Part shown: in pieces, positions 1 through 13,000 of the stretch | Position numbering within the stretch: the stretch's first letter is position 1 | How the letters are laid out: every line of letters begins with the position of its first letter | Assembly: GCF_019649055.1 (NCBI RefSeq) | Contig: NW_026570232.1 | Coordinates: 1,364,001-1,428,000, forward strand | Length of the DNA stretch: 64,000 nucleotides | DNA from: Paramacrobiotus metropolitanus | Lineage: Eukaryota > Tardigrada > Eutardigrada > Parachela > Macrobiotidae | Reading direction: 5' to 3' | The notes under the pieces: generated by a model | Database searches by the model: none | What the model was told of the DNA's origin: nothing | Seen by the model: only the letters and a program-made list of their open reading frames with translations | Made by a program: the position numbers and the translations under genes

Positions 1-2850
1 AAACTATTGAAAAGCTTTGAAATTATACCGAAAACTTTTTCTAGTGTTGTACCAATGGCGTCATCATGGGGGCAATTTCGATGCAAAAGAGCTCGTTGAA
101 TTACAGAATACATTTGTGGATGGCCCTGCAAATACTCCTACGTACAACGCATATGCGGGTTGCTCCAATCCGTAAATCATTCCTGATTGAAAGTGGAACA
201 AGTTTAACCCAATTAGGCAGTCATAATACGTTCTTAATGGGTTTCTCCCAACGGAAATAGCGCATGTTCTCCTGATGAGGCGTTTCCTGCCCGATCGTAA
301 GCGGCACGGTTGCCGTCGATCACGAATGGGCAATCTCGACAGCGAAAGGTCATACGCAATAAGCGGAAACAACACAACAAAATGAGATAATACATTCTGT
401 AACTTTTAAAAGCACCTCTTTTATATAATTCTGCAGTATGCCAATGGAAAAAAATGTTTTTATCTTTGTAATGGCGTATTTCAACACGGGTAGTTATTTT
501 GAATCAAGGTAGCGTACACATACCGAACACACAAAACAGCTGCTTGGTTTTTTAACAAATTGCAGTACAAAATTCTTTCTAGCGGGATCAGTTGTTGCGC
601 TACAATTAACAGATGATGTCGTGCACTAGCTGTAGTTCTTATAAATTTTTTGGAGTTCAGTGGATATTGTAATTCTCATGTATGGCAAACAGATTACAGC
701 GTCGTTGTTGTGTGTACACGGGCAAATTATGCGGACAATTACATCTTGATAAACCGACCGGAAGTTGTTTACCCACGGCCGGAGAGGAGGCGATGCGGGG
801 GGATAGCGTACGAAAGTCATATTATATCCACTCGATCACGTCGCAAAAAGGCCCACTATTTGGTCTGGTGGGACCGCTAGCAGGCACAAGTGGATTATAA
901 ATGCGGTATAGTCAGTATATTTTATCATTCGGCCGGTTGGTGCAGTGTGCTTATGCCGGGCACGGATATCTTATGGCTGCGCACGCAATCAATACTGTCC
1001 CAACCGGAAGTCGGCTGTGTGCTGAAATATGTGTTGCCGTGGCTGGCACGGGAATGAAGGAGTATACGGAAGCGTCCCCTTTTCAATACCGGAGGGATGT
1101 TCTTAAATACAATTACACTTCGCTTAGCCCGCCAGAATAAATGTCTTTTCTGGCGCGCCCTTATCGTTCCGCAGCAGACAAGTCGCTGCGACGAAACGTG
1201 CGGCAAAGTGTTGGCCGGCGTGTCATTTGCAGCATCCCCACAAGCTGCCAGATTATCATCAATCCTGGTTTTCCTGACGATGATGACTTTAGCGGATGTG
1301 AATAATCTTTTCATTAATTTCCTTCAGAAAGTTTGACACCGTGAAATTTTGGAATTTAATTTTATTTCCCTGTTTCGCTGCTGGATGCATAAGCTTTGTC
1401 CAAGTTACAAAACAGTTTTGTCTACATATAAAATGAAATATGTAATAGAAAACTGGAATAACATAGCCAAAATTAATTAAAAGAATGCCGATACACATCT
1501 GATAGAAGCGAAATGAGTTGCGTATAAAATTTTTTTATTTCACGATGGAAAAAAATTGAATCGAATATTATCGAATATTATGGTCGCACTGAAACAGAAT
1601 TTAATTTATATGCATCATATTCCTTTACGTACAAATTATAATATTATACTTTGGTATGTCGACATTACATTCTACGCTGTTTATTGCATATTTCTGTACG
1701 CATGCGCGCATCTGTACATATTGTATTTTTCTCTGGAAAAATAGCAGAAATTTAATGGAAATGCCGCTTAATGCGACACAGTGCACTGCCGCGATGACGT
1801 CACAGGGCTGAGGGTAATTAGGCGTTACTGGCAATGTATACTCGTATAGCGGACGTTGTGGCATGCGGTGCGGATGTTGCGGGCTCGGGATATGTCAAGC
1901 CGGGTTAATGTTATCCCGGGTCTGGCTGGAATATTCAAAGAACATTCCTCTTCAAACGCACTGAACAAATAATGCTTGGTCACCCTTGCATAGCCGAGCC
2001 AGAGCCCGGAAGATGTTCTTTATGCAAATCCAGTGCGGGAAAAGTCACGATGCGTACTCAATAACATTATATACAGGGCCGCCTAATCAAATTAACCGGC
2101 GGAAAATTTAATCCCTGTGTTAATAATGCTGCGGTAATTCAAAGCCAAATTATATCCCGTCTGATTGGATTTTTTACGGCCTGCGAAAAGACGAGTTATG
2201 CAAGTTAAACTTGACCGATCGAATCAGCGTCTGTTCGATCAAATTTCAATAAGCCGGAAAACTAATTCAATACCGTAAGATGTAAGTCATGTAACGTACA
2301 AATGTGAGCTCAATGTTGATATACAGTATTAATATTTATTATCACTGCGTATGTAGTACGTACGCACTGTAAAATCAGTATAAAAAATTCTTTTAATAAA
2401 CTGGGGGGCCTGTGTCGAATTAGGCCGGAAGCGTTGCATGCAAAAAGTGCAGATGATTGACGTAGAACACCCGTGATTCCGCTGGTTCCGCTGGGGAAAC
2501 AAGGGAAAGCTTAAATAGTCGATTGCTTAGTGCGGTCACGTAGCTGCTAACGTTCCGCTTTTCACAACATTGTTGGCATAAGATTCACAATGCACTGACG
2601 TGTGGTGGCATAAATCATAAATATGATATTTGGAGAAAAATCTTCATTGGCCTCGCATGAAATACAGTTACAATAAAGTAAAGTAAAATTATATTAAAAA
2701 TTCAAGCGCACCAGTTAGGCCGGCTTATTAGTTTATACTACAATCAGCGCAGCTTCTGGTACCGCCTTAATTTCTGTGGGGTCAACCAGCTAAAATAAAA
2801 TTAATTGTTTACTAATACTTAATTTTTTTCCTCATATTCCTCGGCAGGTT
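1..2850. other. Gene-poor stretch, no supported gene
   Basis: I see only short open frames without recognisable domains, good splice-site pairs or a conserved motif. The base composition is AT-rich with scattered GC-richer islands (for example around 900-1300). If the K2P gene represented by the exon at 2904-3254 is intact, its downstream exons should lie here on the minus strand, but I could not find a second pore or transmembrane exon. Confidence 0.5.
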
Positions 2851-2903
2851 TTAGTGCTGTGATGACTTCCCAAGTTCCCATGCAATAGATTTTACAAACT
2901 TAC

Positions 2904-3254
2904 CAACTGTTGCACAGGTAGTGAAGGCCAAATAAAACATTTGGTAAATAGTCGGTCTGGGTCGCGATTGCATGGGCAACATGTGATTCCCGCTTCCCTT
3001 AATTAATATATTCAAATCACTCTCGTTAATAATATGTCCATATTTTGATGTAAAATTCCGCCAAAAGTCTTCATAATACTGTGTTCTCTCAACATCCTGG
3101 AAAATCGAAGACAAAAATTTCAGGTACACACTACACACTGAATGGATATCCGTTGATACAATCTTACGCGCAGGAAACGCACAACTTACGCTATCGTGCT
3201 CCAAATAATACAGCAAAAACGTTCCAAATACCATATAAAATGCAAGTATTATCA
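2904..3254 (-). CDS. Two-pore-domain (K2P) potassium channel, M1-P1 exon (partial gene)
   Basis: This minus-strand exon encodes about 117 residues. It has a first transmembrane helix (IILAFYMVFGTFLLYYLEHD), an extracellular cap-like segment, and a pore helix ending FTTCATVG. It begins after a TTGCAG acceptor and ends at G|GTAAGT, exactly inside the selectivity-filter glycine. K2P genes often have an intron at this point of the GYG filter. K2P channels carry background K+ current across the plasma membrane. The second pore, M2-M4 and the N-terminal exon were not found in the window, so this is either part of a gene with long introns extending past position 1 or a relic. The exon is open throughout, has good splice sites and keeps the acidic residue after M1. 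Identification rests on the M1-to-P1 pattern and the intron position. Confidence 0.6.
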
Positions 3255-3898
3255 CTGCAACAAATAGAGAAAGTTAGTTTATATAATAGTAATAAAAGTA
3301 CTAAATTAGTATCAGGACTACTAAGTTAGTATAAGACTACTACTAAATTAGTGCAGCGTGATTTTAGTTTCGATTAAATTTTTAATTTCTTTTGCTACGT
3401 CATCATTCTCGGGAGTGTACCAACAGAATTACCCAAAGCGCATTAATAATTCAGCCATCCTATAAAAAGCGTATTGCCAAAATTTCAGGAGATTTACTGC
3501 TTAATATAAAAAATGAAATGAGCAAGTATTTTTTTACTTGCAAGTATTTTTATAAATGAGCAAGTATTTTTATAATTAGGACAGATTTTTTTTCATTTAA
3601 ATACAGTTTTTCACATTGTTTTAACCGGGAAAAATATCTGAAATATATGAGTGTGAAAAATTACTGTAATATATTTGTAACTGGGAAAGTACATGGAAAC
3701 GTACCCAAGAGGAGGAAGCGGGTGTTGGCCTCACCCAACGGCATCCATCCGCACCACAGTCCCGCATGCCGGTGCGTGGTCATCCGCGGCCGATAACGCA
3801 CCGATGCCGATGTGGCCGTATTGCGCGCGGGCTGTGCCACAGTGGACACTTTGGGATGTGCCGGCATAATAACGCAGCGCTGCACTTAAATCCGCCAA

Positions 3899-4560
3899 TT
3901 AATCCATAACATTATTTTCATTATGCGCAACGGCGGCTGCCCGTGTTCCGCACAATTGGACATAATCCAGGTTGAATTCCCATAGCGGCAGTTTTAATCC
4001 ATGTTGGCAGCACCACGTGATCTGTATTTGGATAAGTTCCACCAGACACTGGGGATTTGCAGATTTGCAATACGGCCACCTGAAATTGGAGGTCATGCAT
4101 TCGCGGCGTAGAAGGCTCGTGAATGATTCATTAAGCTTAATTCCGGCAATTTCCTGTAGAAAGGTCATGCTGACTCGTAACACAATACTGCTGTTATTAC
4201 GCCTTTTTTTGCGTGGGCAATTTTTTTTAACCAACGCAATGCCTTAATTACACAAAAATGAACTATAATCGAATTATCCCATTATCGGAAATTGGATAAT
4301 ACGTACGTACCTAATCCACCATTCTAATTATTATCAGGTTTGAAAACCAATAACATGATTAAATGTACATCGAAAAAATAGTGTTTAAATCGGTTTTCAG
4401 TAGAAGAAAAACAATTACGAGTTTAATAAAGGCATGTAGGAAATAGTATAAAATTGACTGAAGTTAAAAAAGCAAAAAACTAAAGCGAAATCATGAAAGT
4501 GAACCATAATTACGTTAAGACGAATGGTTTTCTTCCAACTACTTACCTATCACAGCGAAC
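3899..4560 (-). other. Possible minus-strand exons of an unrecognised gene
   Basis: Two splice-like signals are visible on the minus strand. A donor reading G|GTAAGT lies at about 4549. A TTCTACAG acceptor lies near 4157, followed by an open frame beginning EIAGIKLNESFTSLL and running to a stop at 3899. I do not recognise the product. The frame contains several cysteines and tryptophans but no family motif. It is on the same strand as the K2P exon downstream and could be a separate small gene or chance. Treat as a candidate only. Confidence 0.2.
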
Positions 4561-5646
4561 GTTAACACAGTAGTTACTCCGCACTAACCAAGCATGCACT
4601 TCCGGAAGCACGACAAAAAATGACCGGTCGCAATGACACTCTAAGAGGCCGCGTTTTTCACGGGAAAACACTGGGCACCACCCGGGTAAAAGGCATATTG
4701 ATAAGGCCGAACAAGACAGATGTCTACCAAAAAACACGATATTTTCCCGCCTCGTTGGCTGCGCTAGCCGGCACGCCGGTTTTCTTCTCTCCCCGATTTA
4801 AAGAATAACTTGAGCGTCAGCGGCTGAATAGCGGCCATTGTGGCTATACGCAATCGATATATGAGCCATATGACCATATCAAATATTTATGTTATTTGTC
4901 CCTGTGGATGAGTGGAGCAAAGTCAAACATCTCCAGTCAGTTGGCGTTGTACGTAATAACGATGTATCCAGCAGCATATGTATCAAGGCGGGTATTGTCC
5001 GGTTGGGCTGCGCTGGGTGGGTGTCTTTTGAGTGATTGTACCCCGGAAGAAGCCCGTCCCGGCACGCAATTGGTGCAGCCGACCGGAAGCCGCGTTTATA
5101 CGCCCGTCAGACGCCGCGTATGGAATAATCCTCGGTGACTGGCTTATTAAACCCAAACTCCTCAAACAAATGTCTTGTTTACTTACCGTTTAGTGAAAAA
5201 ATCTTTCAGAGTTCTAAAAAGCAGTCTTTATAAAAACTGCTGCACTTACACGAAAATATTCTATTTTGATTATTTTTTAACATCCGTTACGTGTTCCTTT
5301 ACATACAGAGTATTGATACAGGTACAGTAAAGCAAGGAAAACACGAAAAGATACGCGGATGTTCTTTTTCCGGCATGTTTTTCTGCGTGTGACCACGCAC
5401 GCTGTGGTCTACGATTTTTCATATCACCAGGAAAATCCAATAAATTTTTAATCACATTAGCCTTTCATAAAGCAACAAGCTCAGTCAGAAAATTTTCACA
5501 CAAGAAAATCAATATTTACATAATAATATGCCGCAGTTTCTGTACAAGAATTCAAAACTTTGTAATTCAAATCAAATTGAATGATATCGAAATATTTTAT
5601 CACAGACAAATTTATCCATAAGCAATTTAATGCAACCAACAATATT
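4561..5646. other. Intergenic stretch, nothing convincing
   Basis: Between the doubtful exon above and the DNAJC28 stop codon I see only short open frames in several frames. A GC-richer patch lies at about 4990-5140. No splice-consistent coding series was found. Confidence 0.5.
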
Positions 5647-8600
5647 TCATCTGGTCAAAATGTCCCAAAACGACCAGGTCGAGGATTCCACCGGTGTTTG
5701 TGTTTTCCGCATCGCTGTCCTCTTTTTCTCCATGTTCTCCCGAAGCTTCTCTTTGGATACCTCTCTCCAGCCATCGCCGCTGAAAATCTTATCAGCAAAG
5801 TGTTGCAGACCGACCTGACACAGCTGCTGCTGGATACTGGGGCAAATAAAGTTAAATTTATGGACTTTCTGGTTGATTTCTTCGATGGCCGGCTGCTGCT
5901 GTTGGACGAAATCGGCCCACGCGCCGCGATGTTGTTGGGTCGGATGTTCGCCGTACACAGCGCGTTCTTCGGTCAGTTTTTGTCGCAGTTCGGCTTTCAG
6001 GTTTTCGATCTCTTTACCAAGCACAGCCCACTCCGGCGTAAATCCTACAGGAATCATTTTCACAAAAATATTCGGAACCCATGAAATATTACAAACTCGA
6101 GTAGTGTTTCGCTACCAAAACTAAACCTTGATAAACCGTAGTACGAACGCCTCAACACATCCGAAGAGAGTAGTGCACTTTGAAAAAATCCGCAAGGTCA
6201 TGACAATGGAAACTTCATATGATTCAAGTTTTTACTGTATAATTAATCGCAATTTAAAATAGCAACTGCAAAATAACAGGTGAAACGGTCAAATGAGCAA
6301 AATCTACAGCTCGCCTCACCTTGTAACAGAGCTGAAAATTACAAATAAACCACATCGCAAAAATGTGCAAGTCTCACCGTTGTTGATGAGAATCCGATTG
6401 AGTTTATGTGTCATTGAGTCGACAAAGGGATTGGCATCCGCGTAATTCAACGGTTTACCCATTCCGCTCAGCTTGGTGAATTCTCCTTTGGCCATGCTTT
6501 CCTGAATTAGATCCTCCACCACACGCTCGATAGCGTTTTGCGTTTTGAATTTCTTTGTCGCCTGTTCACAAAAAAATAATTTTAAGAATCACGAAAAGTT
6601 GACTTATATCGTGATAATAAAGTCAGGCGATCAAATGAAATCATACGAACTGAAAAAGGCAATACACATCCAACTGGCGAATGCTAAACTACAGTACAAA
6701 ACGCACAACTATCGGTAAGTATAAAATTTAACAAAACCTATAGAAGTATCAAACGAATCGTTTGTATCACAAGTCAGTGAGCTCATAATCAGAATCACTA
6801 CGAGTATTAGTGCTTAACCAGTTTACAAATAATTTGGCTGTCACACTATCGCGCAAAAACTTGTGTTTAATTTTCGCAGCAAACGAAACAAAATTACAAG
6901 TTTCTATTACTTTGTTAATATGCATAGGAACATTGTTCAAATCTGATCAAAGAAATTAATAATATATTGCGAGAACTGTTATAATCATTAAATATTCCCA
7001 TCTTTTAAATCTACATATTACATAATACTAGAAGTTTATTGTGCAGATTAACACACTATTCGTATTTTGTGAACGACGGAGGAAGTAGAGATACTGCATC
7101 ACGTACGTCCGTCATACCTGCTTATCCAGGGTGACGAGCGCATCTTCTGTGTATGGCGCCAACTTCCCCACGCGGTAATTGTACACGTTTTCGGTGGCTC
7201 GATTCAGACGGAACGCCTGGTATTGTCGCTCCCGTTGACTGGGTGTCCCGTAGCCGAATCCCTCATTGGACAGGTACTGTCGGTGAGCCGGCGCGCGGTG
7301 ATGGAAGCCCAGCTCCTTTTCCACCGCGTCGGCAATTTCCTCATCTGGCCGGGCGAATTTTCGGTGCTCCATGATGGACCGGTACGCCGATTCGATGGAA
7401 CGAAAGCGCTCCTCATCGGGAGACTCGCTGCTGTCCGGGTGGTACTTTTTGGCCAAGCGGACGAAAGCCTGAAATAATATCACTTTATAGTATAATCGGA
7501 TACCAAATCCATGTGTTTCTCTTGTCACTGCTGTGCAGTCAGCTGATTCAGTTAAATACCACGGCACACATGCATGTAAGCACTACTTTTACTTGCTACA
7601 ATACATCATCTCTTTCTACATTCAGAAGCAGTGTAGTGTTACGGCTTCAACCTGACAAACTGTGATCCATACATTTTACAAAGCTTACTTACTGTACTCG
7701 TATGGTATCAACCTGCAAAAACTTTATTTTCAAAGTTGTTGAAATTTTTTGTAGACCCGTAAATAACTGCGAAATAACTCTTCTTCACAGTTATTTACGG
7801 GTCTACAAAAAATTTCAACGAGTGAACTTCCACGTTAAAACATCGAACACTGGCTGCAAAAATGTTACCAGTTTGCCGGTTTCCTTCGTTTGATGAAGTA
7901 AAAAATTAAGCATAAGTTAAAAAGAAGAAAAATGTTTTAGTCGCAATTCAGCAATCAGTATGAGCTTAAAATGTTGTACAACAATTATTTGTAAGTACTC
8001 TTAATCGCTGCAGTTAGTAATTCCGAAACATACCTAACATACATCATACATACTTACCTCTCGAACTTCCAAATTAGAGCAATCTTCCGACACCTGCGAA
8101 GACGACAACACCACTTGTGAACTGAAAGCAAAACCCAACATGAATGTACCATTATTACCATTATTATTTACGAAAAAATTTCACTCTAAATGCGTCAGGA
8201 TTGATTTACTCACACGAGAAACCGAAAACCTTTTCATTATTCTAGTACAGAAAACTATGGTGATCCCTATACGATATCTTACGATGTCTACAAATACATG
8301 ATACATCCGATTATTTTTTAATTGGCGTTTACGTTAATTTCCGGAGAGTCGAGACCGCAGCTTCACAGTCTACTTCTGCATAGAGAACTCAGAAGCGCCT
8401 GAATATCGATATCAGTAATAGCATTCAGGCCCTTCACTGTTTAAAAAAAATCGATAAATTATTTATTATATTTTAAGAGCATTTTTATGCACAGTTGTAT
8501 AAATACCAAATTTTATACCATCTACAGTATAGTACCAAAATTTCTGCACTTAAAGCTTGTTTCACCAGCACGTTCCTCAAGTTATGCACTGATGAAAGAA

Positions 8601-8811
8601 ATACATTCATACATTCACATAAGCATAATCGGATTTCGCATTTTACCTGCAGAATTCCGTATGATCTGACGATGGATTTATCCTCGATCTTGGTAACAGA
8701 AGCAGTGGCCTGCCCAGCCAAGCATCGCGCATGACGGCCCAAAACGGCAGCGCTGTTGGCGCAAACCAGCTGACGACCAAGAAACACGAATATCCTGCTC
8801 CTGCACCCCAT
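5647..8811 (-). CDS. DNAJC28: DnaJ homologue subfamily C member 28-like co-chaperone (complete, 5 exons)
   Basis: Exons on the minus strand are 8647-8811, 8058-8093, 7118-7468, 6378-6561 and 5647-6044. The phases join perfectly and give about 377 residues, close to the usual family length. Residues 1-45 look like a basic mitochondrial presequence (starts [14 protein letters not shown]). The J-domain follows, with helix I ending [19 protein letters not shown] and the HPD signature in [12 protein letters not shown]. The second half holds the DUF1992 region ([18 protein letters not shown], then [19 protein letters not shown] and GFTPEW). The product is probably an organellar J-protein that stimulates an Hsp70; its client is unknown. 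An in-frame ATG upstream (to 8946) gives an alternative longer N-terminus; I prefer 8811 because it starts a presequence-like stretch. The 36-bp exon 2 is unusually small. The gene is divergent from the Cullin-2 gene. Its intron 2 carries a perfect 32-bp inverted repeat. Confidence 0.92.
7738..7819. repeat. Perfect 32-bp inverted repeat (intronic hairpin)
   Basis: The arm 7738-7769 is the exact reverse complement of 7788-7819, with an 18-nt loop. It lies in the second intron of the DNAJC28 gene. Transcribed, it would form a 32-bp fully paired stem. No target-site duplication was seen, so a fold-back MITE is not shown. Confidence 0.9.
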
Positions 8812-10023
8812 GATCACTGACGAAGACAAGAGGAAAGTGCAGGAAGGATTCAGACAACTACATTCGATCAGCAGCAAACTAGCAGCTGCGAATCTTCCAA
8901 GCCCGAGTAATCTTCCAGGGAAACAAAGCTGCAACTTCGTCTTCACTAGGTACTAAACGGTCTTTCACGAACGCTGCTCTGCAATCCCGTCCACGCTTTA
9001 GGAACAATGCATCCTCATCCTCCCATTTCGAGTATCACATGGCAACACCGTATAACGTAAACACCATTTGAATTCCCCAATCGGTCTCCGAAAAAAGTCA
9101 GTACTGTAATAAACAGGTTAATCACCGACGATTGAAAAAGCGGTTGTCGATCCAACTCGCGCAGAAAGACGCAGCAGCCTCGCACAAACAAGAACGACTC
9201 GCGTCTTGCGACTTCGTCACTTTTTGAATCAGCAAAATACTTTTTTTGCTAAATCTATTTAGAATAATAACAAAACACCTGAGTATCCCATTTTGTCAAG
9301 TAAAATAGGGGATAAAAAAATTTTGACAATCACCAACATTACGCTTACACGACGTCGCGCAGAATTAGACGAAGTCCGATAACCACGTGCACAGCTGTTT
9401 GTAAGCAACTCTTATCTGCTGTGCTGCGGAGACAGTGCTGCTTTTTTTGGGATTTTGCCAACAATCAGCCGCAGCGAGTACTGCAGTGACTGCACCACGA
9501 GCGAATGTGTGTACGTCGCTAATTTCTGAAAAATATACCACAGGTCCGGGCATCATCCTGTGTAGTTTAATTAATGGCTGCATACAAATCTTTTCTTAGT
9601 TCTTGAGGCAGGCTTAATCCATTTTTTCTGTTTTGAAAGACTTGGTAATAAAACGTTAGCCCGAAGCCATTTCCGGTGAGGATAGAATATAAGCGGTTCA
9701 TATCGGTTCCCGGTACAGCCTCATTTTTAAGTACCGTATGAGTAATGAAACGAGCTACGCTCCGTGACTAGCAATATGCCGAGGGTGAATTAATCCATTT
9801 ACCACGCCAAATAGCTCGCATCGCCAACCGTCTTTATCATAGAAATCAGCTGCACGCTAAAATTTTGAAACGCCACCCTGAAAGTTATGGATTAAACAAA
9901 TAAAGCAGCTCAAATTTATTACCATGCTTAAAGTAATAAATTTTGTGAATTGCGAAATCTTGGATGTGCTTTATTCGTGGAGCCGTGGATTTAATCTTAT
10001 TTAGTGATATGAACTAGCAGAAA
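8812..10023. promoter_or_regulatory. Divergent intergenic region between DNAJC28 and CUL2
   Basis: This 1.2-kb stretch separates two head-to-head housekeeping-type genes, so it must contain both promoters. I see no TATA box close to either start codon. An in-frame upstream extension of the DNAJC28 first exon reaches 8946. Short open frames at about 9365-9583 show no features of a gene. Confidence 0.4.
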
Positions 10024-13000
10024 ATGAGTTTCTTCGGACCAACCATGGATAAGTCGATCGGTTTGTCGGAGGAAGGGACTATATTCGATTTGGAAGAGCG
10101 CTTCGCCAAGCGCTGGTGTCGCATTCAGGATACTTTGGAATCCATCTTGGCGAAGCGGTCCATTCAGCGCAGAATCTGGAACGAGCGCTTTTCGTACGTG
10201 TGCCTTGCAGGGCGGTTGTAATACGTATGGACGGTATGGTTTCGAAGTTTTGACAGAACATAACGCTGTATTTGTAGAGATGTTTACGCAATCACCGTCG
10301 ATTTCCCGCCGGAGTACGTGGATAATCTGTACGACAAAATTCAAGAAGTTCTCCATACACACATCACCCATGTGTGCCAGAATCTCCTCCAAGCACGGGA
10401 GCAGAAACTGCTCAATGTCTACCTGCATCACTGGGATAATTTCTACGAAGCGCTGCAGTACATTAACAAACTGGCCATGCATCTCAACTCCGCGGTGGTG
10501 AAGCCAGCCAAAATCAACGACAGCGAATTCCCCATGATCCATCTGGGCATTAACCTGCCCGATTACTCTCTGGATAAGATCGAGATCCTGCAGCTGGGCT
10601 GCCAGATGTGGGCGGATGGGATTGTCAGTAAAATGCAGAAAGATCTGACGATGACTTTGCTGGAGATGATCGAAGGGTACGGGATTATTCGTAATTACGT
10701 TTCGTTAAGGTGCTTAAATACCGCGCTTTGATGTGGTCTCACTGTATGATTATTGCCGTATGCTGTAACCCGTACCGGGTTGTCGTTTTCTCGCGTGGAA
10801 TTAGAAAAATTGCAAGTGTAGGTATCCGCGCTGAATTTTTTGTATTGGTAAATTAGGCTTGTCGCATTGTTTACTGCAGAATCATTATATAATAATTGAG
10901 GTGAATTTCATTTTTGCAGCGATCGAAAAGAGCACGATTTGGCCCATTCGGAACTGATGCGTCGCGTGGTGAACTCCCTCGTGGCGTTGGACGAATTCAA
11001 GGGACGATCAGTGTTAAAAACCTACCGCGAGGTGTTCGAAATTCCTTACATTCAGGCTACCGGTGAACACTACCGAATGGAAGCGGTGTACTTGATCGCA
11101 AAAACAACCTTTTCGCAATACGTTGTAAAGGTAAGACGAATTCATGGATTCAGGGTTTTTTTAAGGTTTTGGCCATACAATTAGCGTGAGATTAAATCCA
11201 TTTAAATGAACGTAAATATTTACGTTAGTATGCGATGTGTGTTGACTTGATCGGAATTTTGATTCAGCTGCATTGTACGTATTTATGAAAACTTACAGAC
11301 CATCGTATAACAGGTGCTGCAGCGTTTACAAGAGGAAGAATTACGCGCGCGTCGCCTTTGTCACCCCTCGACGCTCGAGAAGATCCGCAACGAAGTGCAA
11401 GTGCGCATGGTTAACGAGCACCTCGGTTTTATTCTGAGCGGTAGTCGAACGCTCATCGAAGAGAAGCCAGAGCATGACCTGATCAATATGTACGAAGTCC
11501 TGCGACCCTGCCCGGAAGGGATCGCCACCCTCCGCCAGTACTTCACCTCCTTCGTGGAGGAAAAGGCCCGTGAAGCCGTGGGCAACACGGCCCAGCTAGA
11601 GCCACAGGATCTGGTGGAAAATCTGGATAGGATTTTGAGTCGGTTTGAAGAGATGGTCAATAAGGTGTTCAACGGGGATCCCATGTTCCGCAAAGCCATT
11701 GAGGATGCCATTAAGATTGTGGTCAATCAGCAGAGCGGCGTGGTTGGCTCACCCTTCTCATCGGCGGAGCTCATTGCCCGCTATTGTGATAATTTATTGA
11801 GACGCAGTGCCAAGAATGTCCCGGATGTCGAGGATAAGTTAGATGGGGCCATTAGGATCTTCAGATTTCTGGACGATAAGGATGTTTTCCAGAGGGTAAG
11901 AAATCGTGTAAAAATTGTGGAGTAATAGTAATTATTAATAGGGTTATAAAATGTTATTAAGACTTTTTCCCGTCGGGCTTCTAGTGAACTTATATCTGCT
12001 GAATTTGATAAGCAGTTGGTAGGACTTGTAAGGTTTTGTATCACAGAACGATATAAGTAATCATAAAAATTTTTACGAAACAATTTCATAAGGGCGCAAG
12101 CAGGCCCGCCAGAAAGGGGGGGGCGCACCGGCGGTCGCCCCCCCTTTCCCGGGTTTTTGACCGCCCCCCCGGCGCGCCGTCCTGACGGCCGAGAAGGGCT
12201 CCGCCGCCCCGGCGCCGGTTTTACTGCCCTGGTTCCGTACGTTTTTAAATTTTTTAATATAGAAACTAATGAAATTTGAAATTTTTGGTTCGAATTTAGT
12301 AATCTGCGTGTTCACAAAGCTTCAAAAACATTTTAAAACCAGACAAAGGATAATACCATTTAGCGATCGACGGTTTTTGTCGGGCCAAAATACGGTTCGA
12401 AAATAAAAATAAATTAAAAATGATTTTTTTTTATTAAGCGCCCCCCGGCGGCGGCCAAAAAATGGTGCGCCCCCCCCCTTTCCAAAAACCTTGTGGCGGG
12501 CCTGGGCGCAAGTAAAAAGTTACGTGTTAAAGCCGTTTATTTGTTTAGCCCGTTTCAATATTTTATTGCATCTTGCTTAGAATTTTATAGCCGCTGTACT
12601 ACAGTACTTTGCACTTTTTGATCCAAGTTACAGCACTTTAATACCAGAGTATTTCTGTCGGTAGATACTGTACACATCGTACACTGAGTGATATTGATTA
12701 TTGAAGTAGTTTTGGTTGATATTTGTATTATATTTTACTCAGGATTAAAAGTAAAATATATTCATAAAAGAGGCTTGGGTTGCTTGTAGTTTTACTCGCG
12801 TATGATGGCCAAGCGATTGATCAACAAACAGTCTGTGAGCGAAGATGTGGAAGTGAAAGTGATCAGCAAACTACGAGACGTTTGTGGCTGTGACTACACG
12901 GGCAGGCTGCTGCGAATGCAGCGGGATATCAACTCCAGTGCTCTGATGATGCAGCAGTTTTTCGAAAGATTTCCGTTATCCAGCTTTAGAAACAAATGCG

